Positions 43,649 to 52,469 of a stretch of DNA of 64,000 nt are shown here, one piece after another (positions within the stretch are counted from its first letter, which is position 1; every line of letters begins with the position of its first letter). Where the stretch lies: the NCBI RefSeq assembly GCF_001637205.1, contig NZ_LVJH01000070.1:310001-374000 (forward strand), given 5' to 3'. Both the position numbers and the translations under genes were made by a program. This stretch comes from Paenibacillus glacialis (GTDB lineage: Bacteria > Bacillota > Bacilli > Paenibacillales > Paenibacillaceae). The notes under the pieces were generated by a model. The model worked only from the letters and a program-made list of their open reading frames with translations, did not search any database and had not been told where the DNA came from.

Positions 43649-44656
43649 CTATTCACTAGAAGATAATTTACTCTTGATGGTGGATTCCCTAACAATCAGC
43701 TCTGGATCAATTTTAAGGCTCGATGCTCGTTTCATCGTTCCGTCTATGCGCTTGAGCAACATATCAGCAGCAGCCAGACCAATCCGATCAGCCGGTTGAC
43801 GGACCGTTGTTAAGTGCGGACGAAACTGTGAGGCAATGTTTTGATCATCGTAACCAACAATAGCTACCTGCTCCGGTATGCTGATTCTGGCTTCCATCAA
43901 GGCATTGATCACACCGAGGGCAATATTGTCATCCCCTGCGAACACGGCAGTAGGTAGGTTACCATCTCTAACCCACTTCCAACAGGCCTCATAACCAAAT
44001 TCAATTTCAAAATCCCCTTGTACCATCTCAAACGGAGTAATCCCCTCTTCTTGAAGGGCCTGTAGAAATCCGTTGCGGCGTTCACGCGTACTCCGGAACA
44101 TTTCATTACCACACAAGTGGGCAATTGAGGTGTGACCTAGATCGAGCAGATGTTTGGTTGCTGCATATCCGCCTTTGAAATTATCTATAGTCACCGAGAA
44201 AGCATCATTCTCAGGCTTCTGATTATCGATCAGAACATACGGGATATTCCGACGCTTTAATTCCATAATATAACTATCTTCTTCTAAAGGCGAGAGTAAA
44301 ATTAAACCGTCGACCCGATCTTCTTGGATAAGATAGTGATTTCCATCCGAACCGCTACCTTCTGATATTGACACTGCAAGGAAATAACCGTGGAGTGCGA
44401 GCACTTCATTGAGTTCCTTAACAATTGCATCAAAGAATGCATCCTGTAGCGTAGTCACGATTAAACCGATAATACCGGTTTTACCGCGGGCAAGGCTGCG
44501 GGCAGCCGCATTCGGCCGGTAATCCAGTTCTTTGATAGCGTCAAGTACCTTTTGGCGGTTCTTTTCACGTACTGATTGTGCTCCATTTAACACACGGGAG
44601 ACTGTCACAACTGACATTCCTGATTTTTTGGCTACATCAAAAATACTTACCTTCAT
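43649..44656 (-). CDS. LacI family transcriptional regulator
   Basis: 335 residues from the ATG seven bases behind AAGGAG; upstream in-frame ATGs to 44689 have no such site. The N-terminal helix-turn-helix IFDVAKKSGMSVVTVSRVLN is followed by the hinge helix YRPNAAARSLARGK. The periplasmic-binding-protein core runs from IIGLIVTTLQDAFF to DQNIASQFRPHLTTVRQP. It is a repressor by family and probably acts on the two palindromes at 48.0 kb; the inducer is likely the imported sugar. Confidence 0.9.
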   Translation of the reverse strand: MKVSIFDVAKKSGMSVVTVSRVLNGAQSVREKNRQKVLDAIKELDYRPNAAARSLARGKTGIIGLIVTTLQDAFFDAIVKELNEVLALHGYFLAVSISEGSGSDGNHYLIQEDRVDGLILLSPLEEDSYIMELKRRNIPYVLIDNQKPENDAFSVTIDNFKGGYAATKHLLDLGHTSIAHLCGNEMFRSTRERRNGFLQALQEEGITPFEMVQGDFEIEFGYEACWKWVRDGNLPTAVFAGDDNIALGVINALMEARISIPEQVAIVGYDDQNIASQFRPHLTTVRQPADRIGLAAADMLLKRIDGTMKRASSLKIDPELIVRESTIKSKLSSSE

Positions 44657-44741
44657 AATCATTCTCCTTGCGGCAGATTTTCCGTACATAGAAACTTATA
44701 TTTAGTATACATGTACGGAAGGCTGACCGCTAAACATTTGT

Positions 44742-44761
44742 ACCGTCCCTTGCGGGACGGT
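44742..44761 (-). terminator. Short strong hairpin between binding-protein and lacI genes
   Basis: ACCGTCCC-TTGC-GGGACGGT forms an eight-bp GC-rich stem 15 bases after the binding-protein stop. No T-run follows, so it may act as an mRNA 3'-end stabiliser that raises binding-protein levels, or as a weak terminator. Confidence 0.6.
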
Positions 44762-44776
44762 GGAATAGGAGCATGG

Positions 44777-46147
44777 TTAGCGTTTGATGATTTCCGTTAT
44801 TTTCTTTTGAATTGTCGGCATTACTTCTTCAACCGTCTTATGTCCAGTCTCGATCGGCTGCATTTCATTAATGAACATGTCATTAATCTGCGAGTAATTC
44901 GTGACCAAGTGGTTATAAGATTCAAATCCGTATTTGACGCCGCCTTCGTATACCTTCTTCACGTCTGCAGGATCGATACCTTCAAAGTGTTTGTAGTATG
45001 TTTCTGCTGCTTTGGTATTGACCGGTGGGTTGCCTCCGCTTAGTTCGATGGACTTCTCTTGAACTTCAGTTGTAACTAGGAACTTAACCCATTCGAAAGC
45101 TTCCTTCGGATGCTTAGATCCTTTTAGGATCAGCAGTGGATCAACGAATAATGTACTACGTACTTTATTGTCACCTTCCCAAGGCACAGCAGCTACACCG
45201 ATTTTGAAAGGAAAGTCATTAGCACCTGCAAGACTCCATGAGCCCGTGACAGACATACCAATCTTCCCTGCGACAAACGGATCACCATTTTGTCCCGCTA
45301 CACTCTTACTCCATTCCGTAGAAGGAGAGACCTTTTCTTTCGTTATGAGTCCGAACAATTTGTTGTAAGCCGCAATCACTTCTGGGGAATCAAAGTGAGT
45401 AGCTGAAGGAACACCACCATTCGTCCATGTATCTTCAGAGTAAGGCTGGGCTCCAAAATACAGTGGGCGCATATCGCGCTCAGCCCAGGTGAAGTCAACA
45501 CCATACTGCGTCTTACCTACGTCATCAGATATTACAGTCATTTTCTTAGCGTCTTCAACCATCTTATCGAATGTCCAACTCTTATCCTCATAGTCACTAG
45601 AAGGGTAAGACAGACTCGCCGCATCGAACATGTCTTTGTTATAGAGCATGAGCGTTACGTACATGTTGACGGGTATACCGTAAGTGCGATCTTTGACCGT
45701 GTAAATTTTCATCAGATCTTCCGGTATGTTGTAATCCCCTGCTTTGAAATCATCTTCTTTAATGATGTCTGTCAGATCGAGTAGCATGCCTTTATTGTAG
45801 TACTCTGCAAATCCGCCATATCCATAATGGCTCGTTACGTCAGGTGATTTATCTCCTGCAATCAACGTCTGAAGTTTGCTGTCAAATTGCTCATAAGGTG
45901 CCTTCTCTACCTTAACCTTAATGTTCGGATGTTTTTTTTCAAAATCAGGAATAAGCTTCTCAATAAACGTGCGGTCTTCCGAATCGATGGTGTAGTGGGT
46001 AATGGTTACTTTCTCTCCTTTACCTGAACCACTGCTATCTACTTCGCCTGCAGATTTACCGCCACTGCATCCTGACATTGCAAGTACGACAAACATTACC
46101 GTAGCGAGCAATAGTGCTGGTGTTTTTCTTTTCCTGTTCTTATTCAT
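44777..46147 (-). CDS. ABC transporter sugar-binding lipoprotein
   Basis: 456 residues, family 1 extracellular solute-binding protein. The signal peptide ends in the lipobox AMSG-C (Cys about residue 27), followed by a Ser/Gly linker. The core shows FIEKLIPDFEKKHPNIKVKV (about 60), GDKSPDVTSHYGYGGFAEYY (about 95-115) and GKIGMSVTGSWSLAGAND (about 295). Typical length for MsmE-like proteins that bind oligosaccharides. It is the third gene of the transport unit. Confidence 0.92.
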   Translation of the reverse strand: MNKNRKRKTPALLLATVMFVVLAMSGCSGGKSAGEVDSSGSGKGEKVTITHYTIDSEDRTFIEKLIPDFEKKHPNIKVKVEKAPYEQFDSKLQTLIAGDKSPDVTSHYGYGGFAEYYNKGMLLDLTDIIKEDDFKAGDYNIPEDLMKIYTVKDRTYGIPVNMYVTLMLYNKDMFDAASLSYPSSDYEDKSWTFDKMVEDAKKMTVISDDVGKTQYGVDFTWAERDMRPLYFGAQPYSEDTWTNGGVPSATHFDSPEVIAAYNKLFGLITKEKVSPSTEWSKSVAGQNGDPFVAGKIGMSVTGSWSLAGANDFPFKIGVAAVPWEGDNKVRSTLFVDPLLILKGSKHPKEAFEWVKFLVTTEVQEKSIELSGGNPPVNTKAAETYYKHFEGIDPADVKKVYEGGVKYGFESYNHLVTNYSQINDMFINEMQPIETGHKTVEEVMPTIQKKITEIIKR

Positions 46148-46201
46148 GGGTCAATTCCTCCATTAGTTCAAGTGGTTTCTGCCGCCTATGCGGTAAGTAG
46201 G

Positions 46202-47086
46202 TTACTTGATGCCTGTGAGTACAATCCCCTCAACGAATTTCTTCTGAGCTATGGCGAACAATGTGACGATCGGTACCATTGCAAGCACCGATGCGACCAT
46301 CAACAGATGCCACGGCGGAATACGAAACCGCGACGATGTGAGTGAAGCCATGCCGACCGGAAGCGTGAATTTCTCCGATGAACTTAAGTAGAGCACCGGG
46401 GTGAGCAGGTCATTCCAGCTGTAGATAAATGCAAAGATCGCTACGGTAGCGAGTGCTGGCCCGGAGAGCGGAAGGGCAATCTTAAGCCACATTCGGAACT
46501 CTCCACAACCATCAATACGTCCCGCGTCGAACAGTTCATCGGGCAGCGTGGTGAAGAACTGACGCAGCAGAAAGATGTTATAAGCTGAGCCGAAGAATGC
46601 AGGAACGATGAGCGGCAGGAACGTGTCGATCCAGTTCATTTTGGAAAAGAGAATGAACTGCGGGATCATAATAGCAGGATAAGGAAGCATCATCGTGCTA
46701 AGCAGAAGCATGAACCAGACATTTCTACCTTTCCCCTTGTATCTAGCGAACCCGTAAGCAGCAAGGGATGAAGACAATAGCGTCCCTAATACGGTCAATC
46801 CCCCAATAAGTAAGCTATTTCCATATAATGTCCCGAACTGCAAAGTGTCGAAGATATCCTTATAGTTGCTCCATTGCCAAGTCTCCGGAAGAAACGTCGG
46901 GGGGAACTTAAGCATCTCCCGCTTTGACTTCAGCGAGGTAGATACCATAAAGAATAATGGCAACAACATAAGAAAGGTAACAATGACTAGTGAAATAAAA
47001 CTCATTACACTTACTGCATCGAATTTGCGTTTGTGTCTTACTGTAGAGGACGGAGATTTGGGACTGGTAGAAGGTATCGTACTCAT
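46202..47086 (-). CDS. ABC sugar permease (MalG/MsmG type)
   Basis: 294 residues, six membrane helices. The permease EAA loop is near residues 195-215 (ELFDAGRIDGCGEFRMWLKIALPLS). The N-terminal 20 residues are Ser/Pro-rich and cytosolic. The start overlaps the end of the MalF-type gene by four bases. No ATPase gene is in the locus; a shared MsmX-type ATPase elsewhere is expected. Confidence 0.92.
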   Translation of the reverse strand: MSTIPSTSPKSPSSTVRHKRKFDAVSVMSFISLVIVTFLMLLPLFFMVSTSLKSKREMLKFPPTFLPETWQWSNYKDIFDTLQFGTLYGNSLLIGGLTVLGTLLSSSLAAYGFARYKGKGRNVWFMLLLSTMMLPYPAIMIPQFILFSKMNWIDTFLPLIVPAFFGSAYNIFLLRQFFTTLPDELFDAGRIDGCGEFRMWLKIALPLSGPALATVAIFAFIYSWNDLLTPVLYLSSSEKFTLPVGMASLTSSRFRIPPWHLLMVASVLAMVPIVTLFAIAQKKFVEGIVLTGIK

Positions 47087-47976
47087 TTATTTCCGCCTCC
47101 TTCATAATGCACATAACGGTTCGAGAACTTCATCACTAGTGCTGTGAACAGCATGACGACGATCAATAGTACCCAGGCCAGAGCCGACGAGTAACCTGCA
47201 CGATATTCTTTGAAGGCGCTGGTGTACAGGTTGTAGACGTAGAACCAGGTTGAGTAGTTCGGACCACCTTGGGTCATAACGAAAGCTTGTGTGAACACTT
47301 GGAAAGAATCAATCGCACCCATGATGAGTTGGAAGAGCAATACCGGTGAGATCATCGGCAATGTCACATTCAGAAAAGTCTTGAACCTTCCTGCCCCATC
47401 CAATTTGGCCGCTTCAATCAAGCTTGCTGGAACCCCTTGAAGCCCTGCAAGAAACAGTATCATGCCAGTACCTACCGTCCATAAGGACATAATAATCAGG
47501 GCATACAGTGAAGTATCCGGATTCATGAGCCATGCAGGTCCTTTAATACCGAACCAAGAAAGCACGTAATTGAACAACCCAATCTGAGGATTGAAGATCC
47601 AATACCAAAGAAGCGACATCGCTACTCCTGATACCATACTCGGAAAATACATCGCTGTTCGAAAAAATCCACGAAAGGGAATTTTCTGATGAAGTAGCAA
47701 AGCAAATCCCAGACCTAGCACAAGCTGGATAGGCACACTGATGATCGTATACCTAAGCGTGACCGTAACCGATTTCCAAAAAAGATCATTACTGAACATC
47801 TCCGTGTAATTCGCAAGTCCAACGAACACTGGCGGGTGGATGATGTCATAATCCGTGAAGCTGAAATACAATGATGATAAAATAGGATACAGAGCGAATA
47901 CAAAGAAGCCGATGAGCCAAGGAGCAATGAATAAATACATGTAAATCGTCTGTCGCCGGCTATCCCGGTGGGTCAT
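47083..47976 (-). CDS. ABC sugar permease (MalF/MsmF type)
   Basis: 297 residues, six membrane helices starting MYLFIAPWLIGFFVFALYPI. The EAA loop is SLIEAAKLDGAGRFKTFLNV (about 183) followed by TLPMISPVLLF. It is the first gene of the sugar locus and lies just downstream of the LacI-type operators. It forms the translocation pore with the MalG-type partner. Confidence 0.92.
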   Translation of the reverse strand: MTHRDSRRQTIYMYLFIAPWLIGFFVFALYPILSSLYFSFTDYDIIHPPVFVGLANYTEMFSNDLFWKSVTVTLRYTIISVPIQLVLGLGFALLLHQKIPFRGFFRTAMYFPSMVSGVAMSLLWYWIFNPQIGLFNYVLSWFGIKGPAWLMNPDTSLYALIIMSLWTVGTGMILFLAGLQGVPASLIEAAKLDGAGRFKTFLNVTLPMISPVLLFQLIMGAIDSFQVFTQAFVMTQGGPNYSTWFYVYNLYTSAFKEYRAGYSSALAWVLLIVVMLFTALVMKFSNRYVHYEGGGNK

Positions 47977-48000
47977 AAAAATACCAACCTTTCTGCATAT

Positions 48001-48024
48001 TAAAGTTAAAGCGCTTTAACTTTA
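48001..48024. promoter_or_regulatory. LacI-type operator O1 upstream of the sugar operon
   Basis: A perfect 24-bp palindrome centred on AAAGC-GCTTT (TTAAAGCGCTTTAA core), 25 bases before the first permease start codon. The central CG and flanking A/T are typical of LacI/GalR-family operators. Confidence 0.85.
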
Positions 48025-48073
48025 TAGAGCAATTATCTCCCTAGTATATTGCTAACCAACTATCTGTTTGTTT

Positions 48074-48097
48074 GAAAATTAAAGTGCTTTAATTTTC
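48074..48097. promoter_or_regulatory. LacI-type operator O2 upstream of the sugar operon
   Basis: GAAAATTAAAGTGCTTTAAT followed by TTTC, palindromic except for the central TG. It shares the TTAAAGNGCTTTAA core with O1. The centres are 73 bases apart (about seven helical turns), which suits looping by a tetramer or cooperative binding. Confidence 0.8.
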
Positions 48098-48329
48098 GAT
48101 TCATCCTGTTGACAATATCATAGAGGATGAATTACAAATAATCAATATTTTTTTATATCTTTTTTTAATAATGTAACCGCTTGCTACTGTTTGCAGTATT
48201 TCACGATTACACTTGTGTATTTTGTTCCTAAGAATCATTAAAATGCACCTGCTAGAATCTCATTTGCAAATATACCCATGGGGTTTTTAAATGCATATTC
48301 TAAGCGGTGCATCTCATGATTCATTTACA
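48098..48329. other. Intergenic region between the sugar operon and the fad cluster
   Basis: AT-rich, with no gene. An imperfect inverted repeat (ATGCACCTGCTAGAAT near 48243, ATTCTAAGCGGTGCAT near 48297) might end the minus-strand thioesterase transcript. Confidence 0.35.
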
Positions 48330-48758
48330 TTAGACCGGTTTATTAATCACACGGAAGGTTCCCGTTCCAAAAGCACATAACTCCCCATTCTCCGTCCTTG
48401 CGAAAGCTTGTGTTGTAATCATTTTACGAGAACTGTGGATGAGTTCTGCCGTTACCAAAACCCGTCCTCTCTCCGTTGGCGCCAAGTAATTAATCGATAG
48501 ATTGCTTGTAACTACGTTGTCCTGGGGTCTTGCAATCATCGCAATTAATCCCATTGCGGAGTCGATTAATGTCGCGTGGACACCTCCATGAAGAATACCG
48601 ATTAAATTGAGATGATGTGGTTTAATGTCGATGGAAACGACTACCCTCTTCTCGCTTAACTCCTCTAGTTCACAGCCCAAGAATCCCCAAAACGTAGATT
48701 CAGCTATTTTCCCCCAATGTTCCAAGTCAGGATGCCCACTTTCCGAATCCGCTTTCAT
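48330..48758 (-). CDS. PaaI-family hotdog-fold thioesterase
   Basis: 142 residues, single hotdog domain. The family motif is LIGILHGGVHATLIDSAMGL (about 52-71), with the HGG helix cap, and NVVTSNLSINYLAPTERGRV (about 82) forms the central strands. It should hydrolyse acyl- or aryl-CoA thioesters. It lies 47 bases after the acyl-CoA ligase gene on the same strand and may release CoA during fatty-acid degradation. Confidence 0.88.
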   Translation of the reverse strand: MKADSESGHPDLEHWGKIAESTFWGFLGCELEELSEKRVVVSIDIKPHHLNLIGILHGGVHATLIDSAMGLIAMIARPQDNVVTSNLSINYLAPTERGRVLVTAELIHSSRKMITTQAFARTENGELCAFGTGTFRVINKPV

Positions 48759-48805
48759 AATTAGATCCTCCTTACTTGTTACACTTTATTATATCTATAT
48801 GATCG

Positions 48806-50476
48806 TCACTTAGGCATCTTGTCATTATCTTCGTCAATTAACTTCCGTCGAAGCACTTTACCCACTAATGTTTTTGGAAAAGTATCGCGAAACTCATATA
48901 TTTTGGGAACTTTATATACGGCCAATTTCTCTTTACACCAGCGTTTTAAATCTTCCTCATTGGCAGTAGATCCCTCTTTCAGAATAATGTACGCTTTTAC
49001 TGTCTCACCACGGTAAGGATCCACCACCCCAGCGACAACCGCTTCTTCCACATCCGGATGCTCGAACAACACCTCTTCCACTTCTCGCGGATAAATATTG
49101 TACCCTCCGGCGATAATCAAATCTTTACGACGATCCAAAACATAGAAAAACCCATCCGTATCCATCCTTGCTAAGTCTCCCGTGTATAGCCATCCATCGC
49201 GAAGCGCTTTATTCGTTTCTTCTGGTTGCTGCCAATATCCCTTCATGACCTGTGGACCTCGGATAATGAGTTCACCAATATCGCCTAGTGGCATCTCTTC
49301 TCCGGACTCCGGATGGACGATACGAGCATCTGTATCAGGAAAAGGAATGCCCACAGAACCGACTTTGCGCTTCTCCCAAAGGTTGTTCGCATGTGTTACA
49401 GGTGACGTTTCTGTCAGTCCATAACCTTCGATCAGCGTGCCCCCTGTAATACTCTCAAAGCGCTCCTGCACCTCAACCGGTAAAGATGCTGCACCGCTAA
49501 TACATATTTTGACGGAGGACAAATCGAATTTGTGAACATCAGGGTGATTGATCACTGCAATATACATGGTAGGTGCTCCAGGAAATACAGTTGGCTTCAA
49601 TCGGCCCATCGTTTTAAGAATTTGATTAATGTCGAACCGTGGCATTAATATCAACGTACCCGCCATATGAATGGATTGATTAAGTAACACCGTCATCCCG
49701 AAGACATGGAAGAATGGAAGTGCAGCTAAATATCGTTCTTTCGCGATTTCAGCACGATAGAACCAGAGCTTACCCTGAACGGTATTAGCCACCAGATTCA
49801 TATGTGTCAGCATGACGCCCTTAGCGAAGCCCGTGGTCCCTCCCGTATATTGAATGAGTGCTAAATCTTCTTCAGCTTCAACTGGAATTTGAATAGGCGT
49901 CCCCGTCGACTGTTTTAAGAACAAACGGAAAGATAAGACACTGTTATCATATATGATTGGCTTTCCCGTTTTTTTAGTCTTCAATGCGTATAACCAATTC
50001 TTAGGAATTGGCAAGTAATCTTTAATGGAAGTCACCAGAATATAATCTAACGGGTCTTTCTCCGTTGCTGTCTTCACCCGATCAACTAGGATATCCAGCG
50101 TTACAATCATTTGGACACTTGCGTCCTTCAACTGGTACTCTAACTCGCGTGGCATATATAGTGGGTTCGTCATTACAACGATGCCACCCATCAGAAGCGT
50201 TCCATAATAAGCGATCACAGCCTGCGGACAGTTCGGTAACATGACGGCCACTCGGTCGCCTTTACAAATGCCCAGCTTGAGCAGGGCATTTGTGAAACGG
50301 TAAACCGAGTCCAGTAGTTCTTTGTAAGACATCTTATTCCCTAGGAAATCCAGAGCAATATGCTCTGGATACAATTGTGCGGAATCGACCAAAAACTGCG
50401 CCAAATTTTGCTTCGGATAATCATATGTTGTGGGTACTTCAACTGGATAATGTTCTAACCAAGGTTTATCTACCAT
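48806..50476 (-). CDS. lcfA: Long-chain fatty acid-CoA ligase (FadD/LcfA)
   Basis: 556 residues from the ATG six bases behind GGGGTG (a GTG at 50485 overlaps that site). ANL superfamily: P-loop-like IQYTGGTTGFAKGVMLTHMN (about 212), ATP motif GYGLTETSPVTHANN (about 353), GWLYTGDLARMDTDGFFYVL (about 428) and the C-terminal catalytic lysine in PKTLVGKVLRRKL. It activates long-chain fatty acids at the membrane for beta-oxidation. Confidence 0.93.
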   Translation of the reverse strand: MVDKPWLEHYPVEVPTTYDYPKQNLAQFLVDSAQLYPEHIALDFLGNKMSYKELLDSVYRFTNALLKLGICKGDRVAVMLPNCPQAVIAYYGTLLMGGIVVMTNPLYMPRELEYQLKDASVQMIVTLDILVDRVKTATEKDPLDYILVTSIKDYLPIPKNWLYALKTKKTGKPIIYDNSVLSFRLFLKQSTGTPIQIPVEAEEDLALIQYTGGTTGFAKGVMLTHMNLVANTVQGKLWFYRAEIAKERYLAALPFFHVFGMTVLLNQSIHMAGTLILMPRFDINQILKTMGRLKPTVFPGAPTMYIAVINHPDVHKFDLSSVKICISGAASLPVEVQERFESITGGTLIEGYGLTETSPVTHANNLWEKRKVGSVGIPFPDTDARIVHPESGEEMPLGDIGELIIRGPQVMKGYWQQPEETNKALRDGWLYTGDLARMDTDGFFYVLDRRKDLIIAGGYNIYPREVEEVLFEHPDVEEAVVAGVVDPYRGETVKAYIILKEGSTANEEDLKRWCKEKLAVYKVPKIYEFRDTFPKTLVGKVLRRKLIDEDNDKMPK

Positions 50477-50507
50477 GATGGTCACCCCATTCTCAAGAAT
50501 CCACTAA

Positions 50508-50662
50508 AGAGGTTGTTCAAAAAGTCATCTTTTGATCACGAAGTAAATCATGGAGTAGAATCGATATCGAATCTTGAATTCATCCGGGCCCCTAGCATAA
50601 GCTTTCGAAGTATGTTTCCTCCGGAAACATTTCAGGTGCTGAAAATCTGACTTTTTGAACAC
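50508..50662. repeat. MITE-like element with terminal inverted repeats
   Basis: Left arm GTTCAAAAAGTCATCTTTT (50515-50533) and right arm AAAATCTGACTTTTTGAAC (50642-50660) are inverted copies with two or three mismatches. The ~155-bp body has no coding capacity. I recall near-identical elements scattered in Paenibacillus genomes. It sits between lcfA and fadE and interrupts what would be a compact operon. Confidence 0.75.
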
Positions 50663-50666
50663 GTAT

Positions 50667-52436
50667 TTATAATACGTACTTCTCCGCTTCAATCACTTTC
50701 GCAGCAATTTTCCGTTTCAATCCTAACGTGTTAACTTGTGTTCTTCTGGTCATCTTTTTCAACACTGAAAGTCCAGTTCGAAGTGTATCTCCGGATTCCA
50801 TCGCTGCGAGCGTCTCTTTCGCCCAACATTCGATCCGATCGAATTCTTCATGTATAAAGGCTATCGTCATGTTAATGGCATTGCTCGCTTTCGCTTCTCC
50901 CACTTGATTGATACTCTTCTTTGTGCGGAGTAAAGCGCTTTCCATTGCGAACACTGTAATCATTATATCTGCTAGATGACTAAGTACTTCTTGTTCTTGT
51001 TCTAACTTCAATTGGTACTTTTGTACGGCCTGCGCACCAACCATTAGGAATATTTTCTTTGTCATGGATAGTATATGTGTTTCTTGCTCGAGAGTACCTT
51101 CGAATAGTTGACCAGGAACTAGACTTAACAATTCTGATTGTAAGGCTACCGCTTTTTGCATTAAAGGTAATTCTCCCTTCATAGCCCGCTTAATCAACGT
51201 ACCCGGGATGAGTAGACGATTGATTTCATTCGTCCCTTCAAAAATACGATTAATCCGGGAATCGCGATAATTACGTTCAACACTATATTCTTGAATGAAT
51301 CCATACCCTCCGTGAATCTGAACACCTTCATCCACGATGAAATCGAGCGTTTCAGAACCGAATACTTTGTTAATGGAGCATTCTAACTGATACTCTGCAA
51401 TGGCTTTGGCAGATTGGTATCCCACATTCGGACTATCATAGTCCACATCAGCTAAGCCGATATCGAACAGACCCGCTGTCCGGTAAACCATACTTTCCAA
51501 CACATACGTACGTATGTTCATTTCTGCCAGTTTTTTGCCCATGAGAGGAAATGATGAGATTTTACGGCCAAATTGTGTGCGTTCATTAGCATATTTGGCT
51601 GCGTACTCGATCGAGTCTTTCGAACCACCGACACATCCGGCAGCCAATTTAAAGCGGCCAATATTCAATATATTAAAAGCAATCAAATGTCCCTTACCGA
51701 CTTCCCACAATAGGTTATCAACCGGAACTTTGACGTCCTCCAGGATCAACGGACAGGTAGACGAACCCTTGATTCCCATCTTCCTCTCTTCCGGACCGAT
51801 GCTAAGTCCTTCCATCGTACGCTCCACGATAAAAGTGCTAAACTCCATGCCGTTCACTTTCGCATACACGATAAAGATGTCAGCAAAACCCGCATTCGTA
51901 ATAAATTGCTTACTCCCATTCAGAACGTAATACTGACCATCCTCCGTAAGCGTAGCCGTTGTTTTGGCCCCGAGCGCATCCGATCCAGATGAGGGTTCCG
52001 TCAGACAATAAGCGGCAATTTGCTCACCTGTAGCAAGCGCGGGCAAATACTTCTGCTTCTGCTCATCTGTTCCGAAGTAAACAATCGGAAGTGTCCCAAT
52101 CCCTACATGTGCCCCGAAAGATAACGCGAATGATGAAGCCTTGGTCAGCTTCTCGCTAATTAATGTAGCACTTACTTTATCCAGTCCTAGGCCTCCATAG
52201 TTCTCTGGAACTTCAGCACCGAGGAGGCCAATCTCACCGGCTTTTTGCAACAATTCAACCGTCAATCCATAGTTAAGCTTTTCAATTTCTTCATCTCTAG
52301 GCGTAATCTCAGCGCTTACGAATTGTTCCGTTGTCTCCGCAATCATACGATGCTCTTCCGTAAAGTCCTCTGGCGTTATGATTTGTAGAAAATCGATATC
52401 CTCAATCATGAAACTTCCACCCAACACTTTGCTCAT
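50667..52436 (-). CDS. fadE: Acyl-CoA dehydrogenase (FadE)
   Basis: 589 residues from the ATG five bases behind AAGGAGAGGG (in-frame ATG at 52460 is upstream of it). Core ACAD domain in the first ~400: CLTEPSSGSDALGAKTTA (FAD/substrate loop, about 150), GIKGSSTCPLILEDVKVP, RTQFGRKISSFPLMGKKLAE (about 285), and GYGFIQEYSVERNYRDSRIN (about 370) followed by RIFEGTNEINRLL. A ~180-residue C-terminal extension is typical of the B. subtilis FadE type. It catalyses the first oxidation step and passes electrons to EtfAB. Confidence 0.94.
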   Translation of the reverse strand: MSKVLGGSFMIEDIDFLQIITPEDFTEEHRMIAETTEQFVSAEITPRDEEIEKLNYGLTVELLQKAGEIGLLGAEVPENYGGLGLDKVSATLISEKLTKASSFALSFGAHVGIGTLPIVYFGTDEQKQKYLPALATGEQIAAYCLTEPSSGSDALGAKTTATLTEDGQYYVLNGSKQFITNAGFADIFIVYAKVNGMEFSTFIVERTMEGLSIGPEERKMGIKGSSTCPLILEDVKVPVDNLLWEVGKGHLIAFNILNIGRFKLAAGCVGGSKDSIEYAAKYANERTQFGRKISSFPLMGKKLAEMNIRTYVLESMVYRTAGLFDIGLADVDYDSPNVGYQSAKAIAEYQLECSINKVFGSETLDFIVDEGVQIHGGYGFIQEYSVERNYRDSRINRIFEGTNEINRLLIPGTLIKRAMKGELPLMQKAVALQSELLSLVPGQLFEGTLEQETHILSMTKKIFLMVGAQAVQKYQLKLEQEQEVLSHLADIMITVFAMESALLRTKKSINQVGEAKASNAINMTIAFIHEEFDRIECWAKETLAAMESGDTLRTGLSVLKKMTRRTQVNTLGLKRKIAAKVIEAEKYVL

Positions 52437-52469
52437 CGTTTCCCTCTCCTTTACCCTCATGAGTGAATT

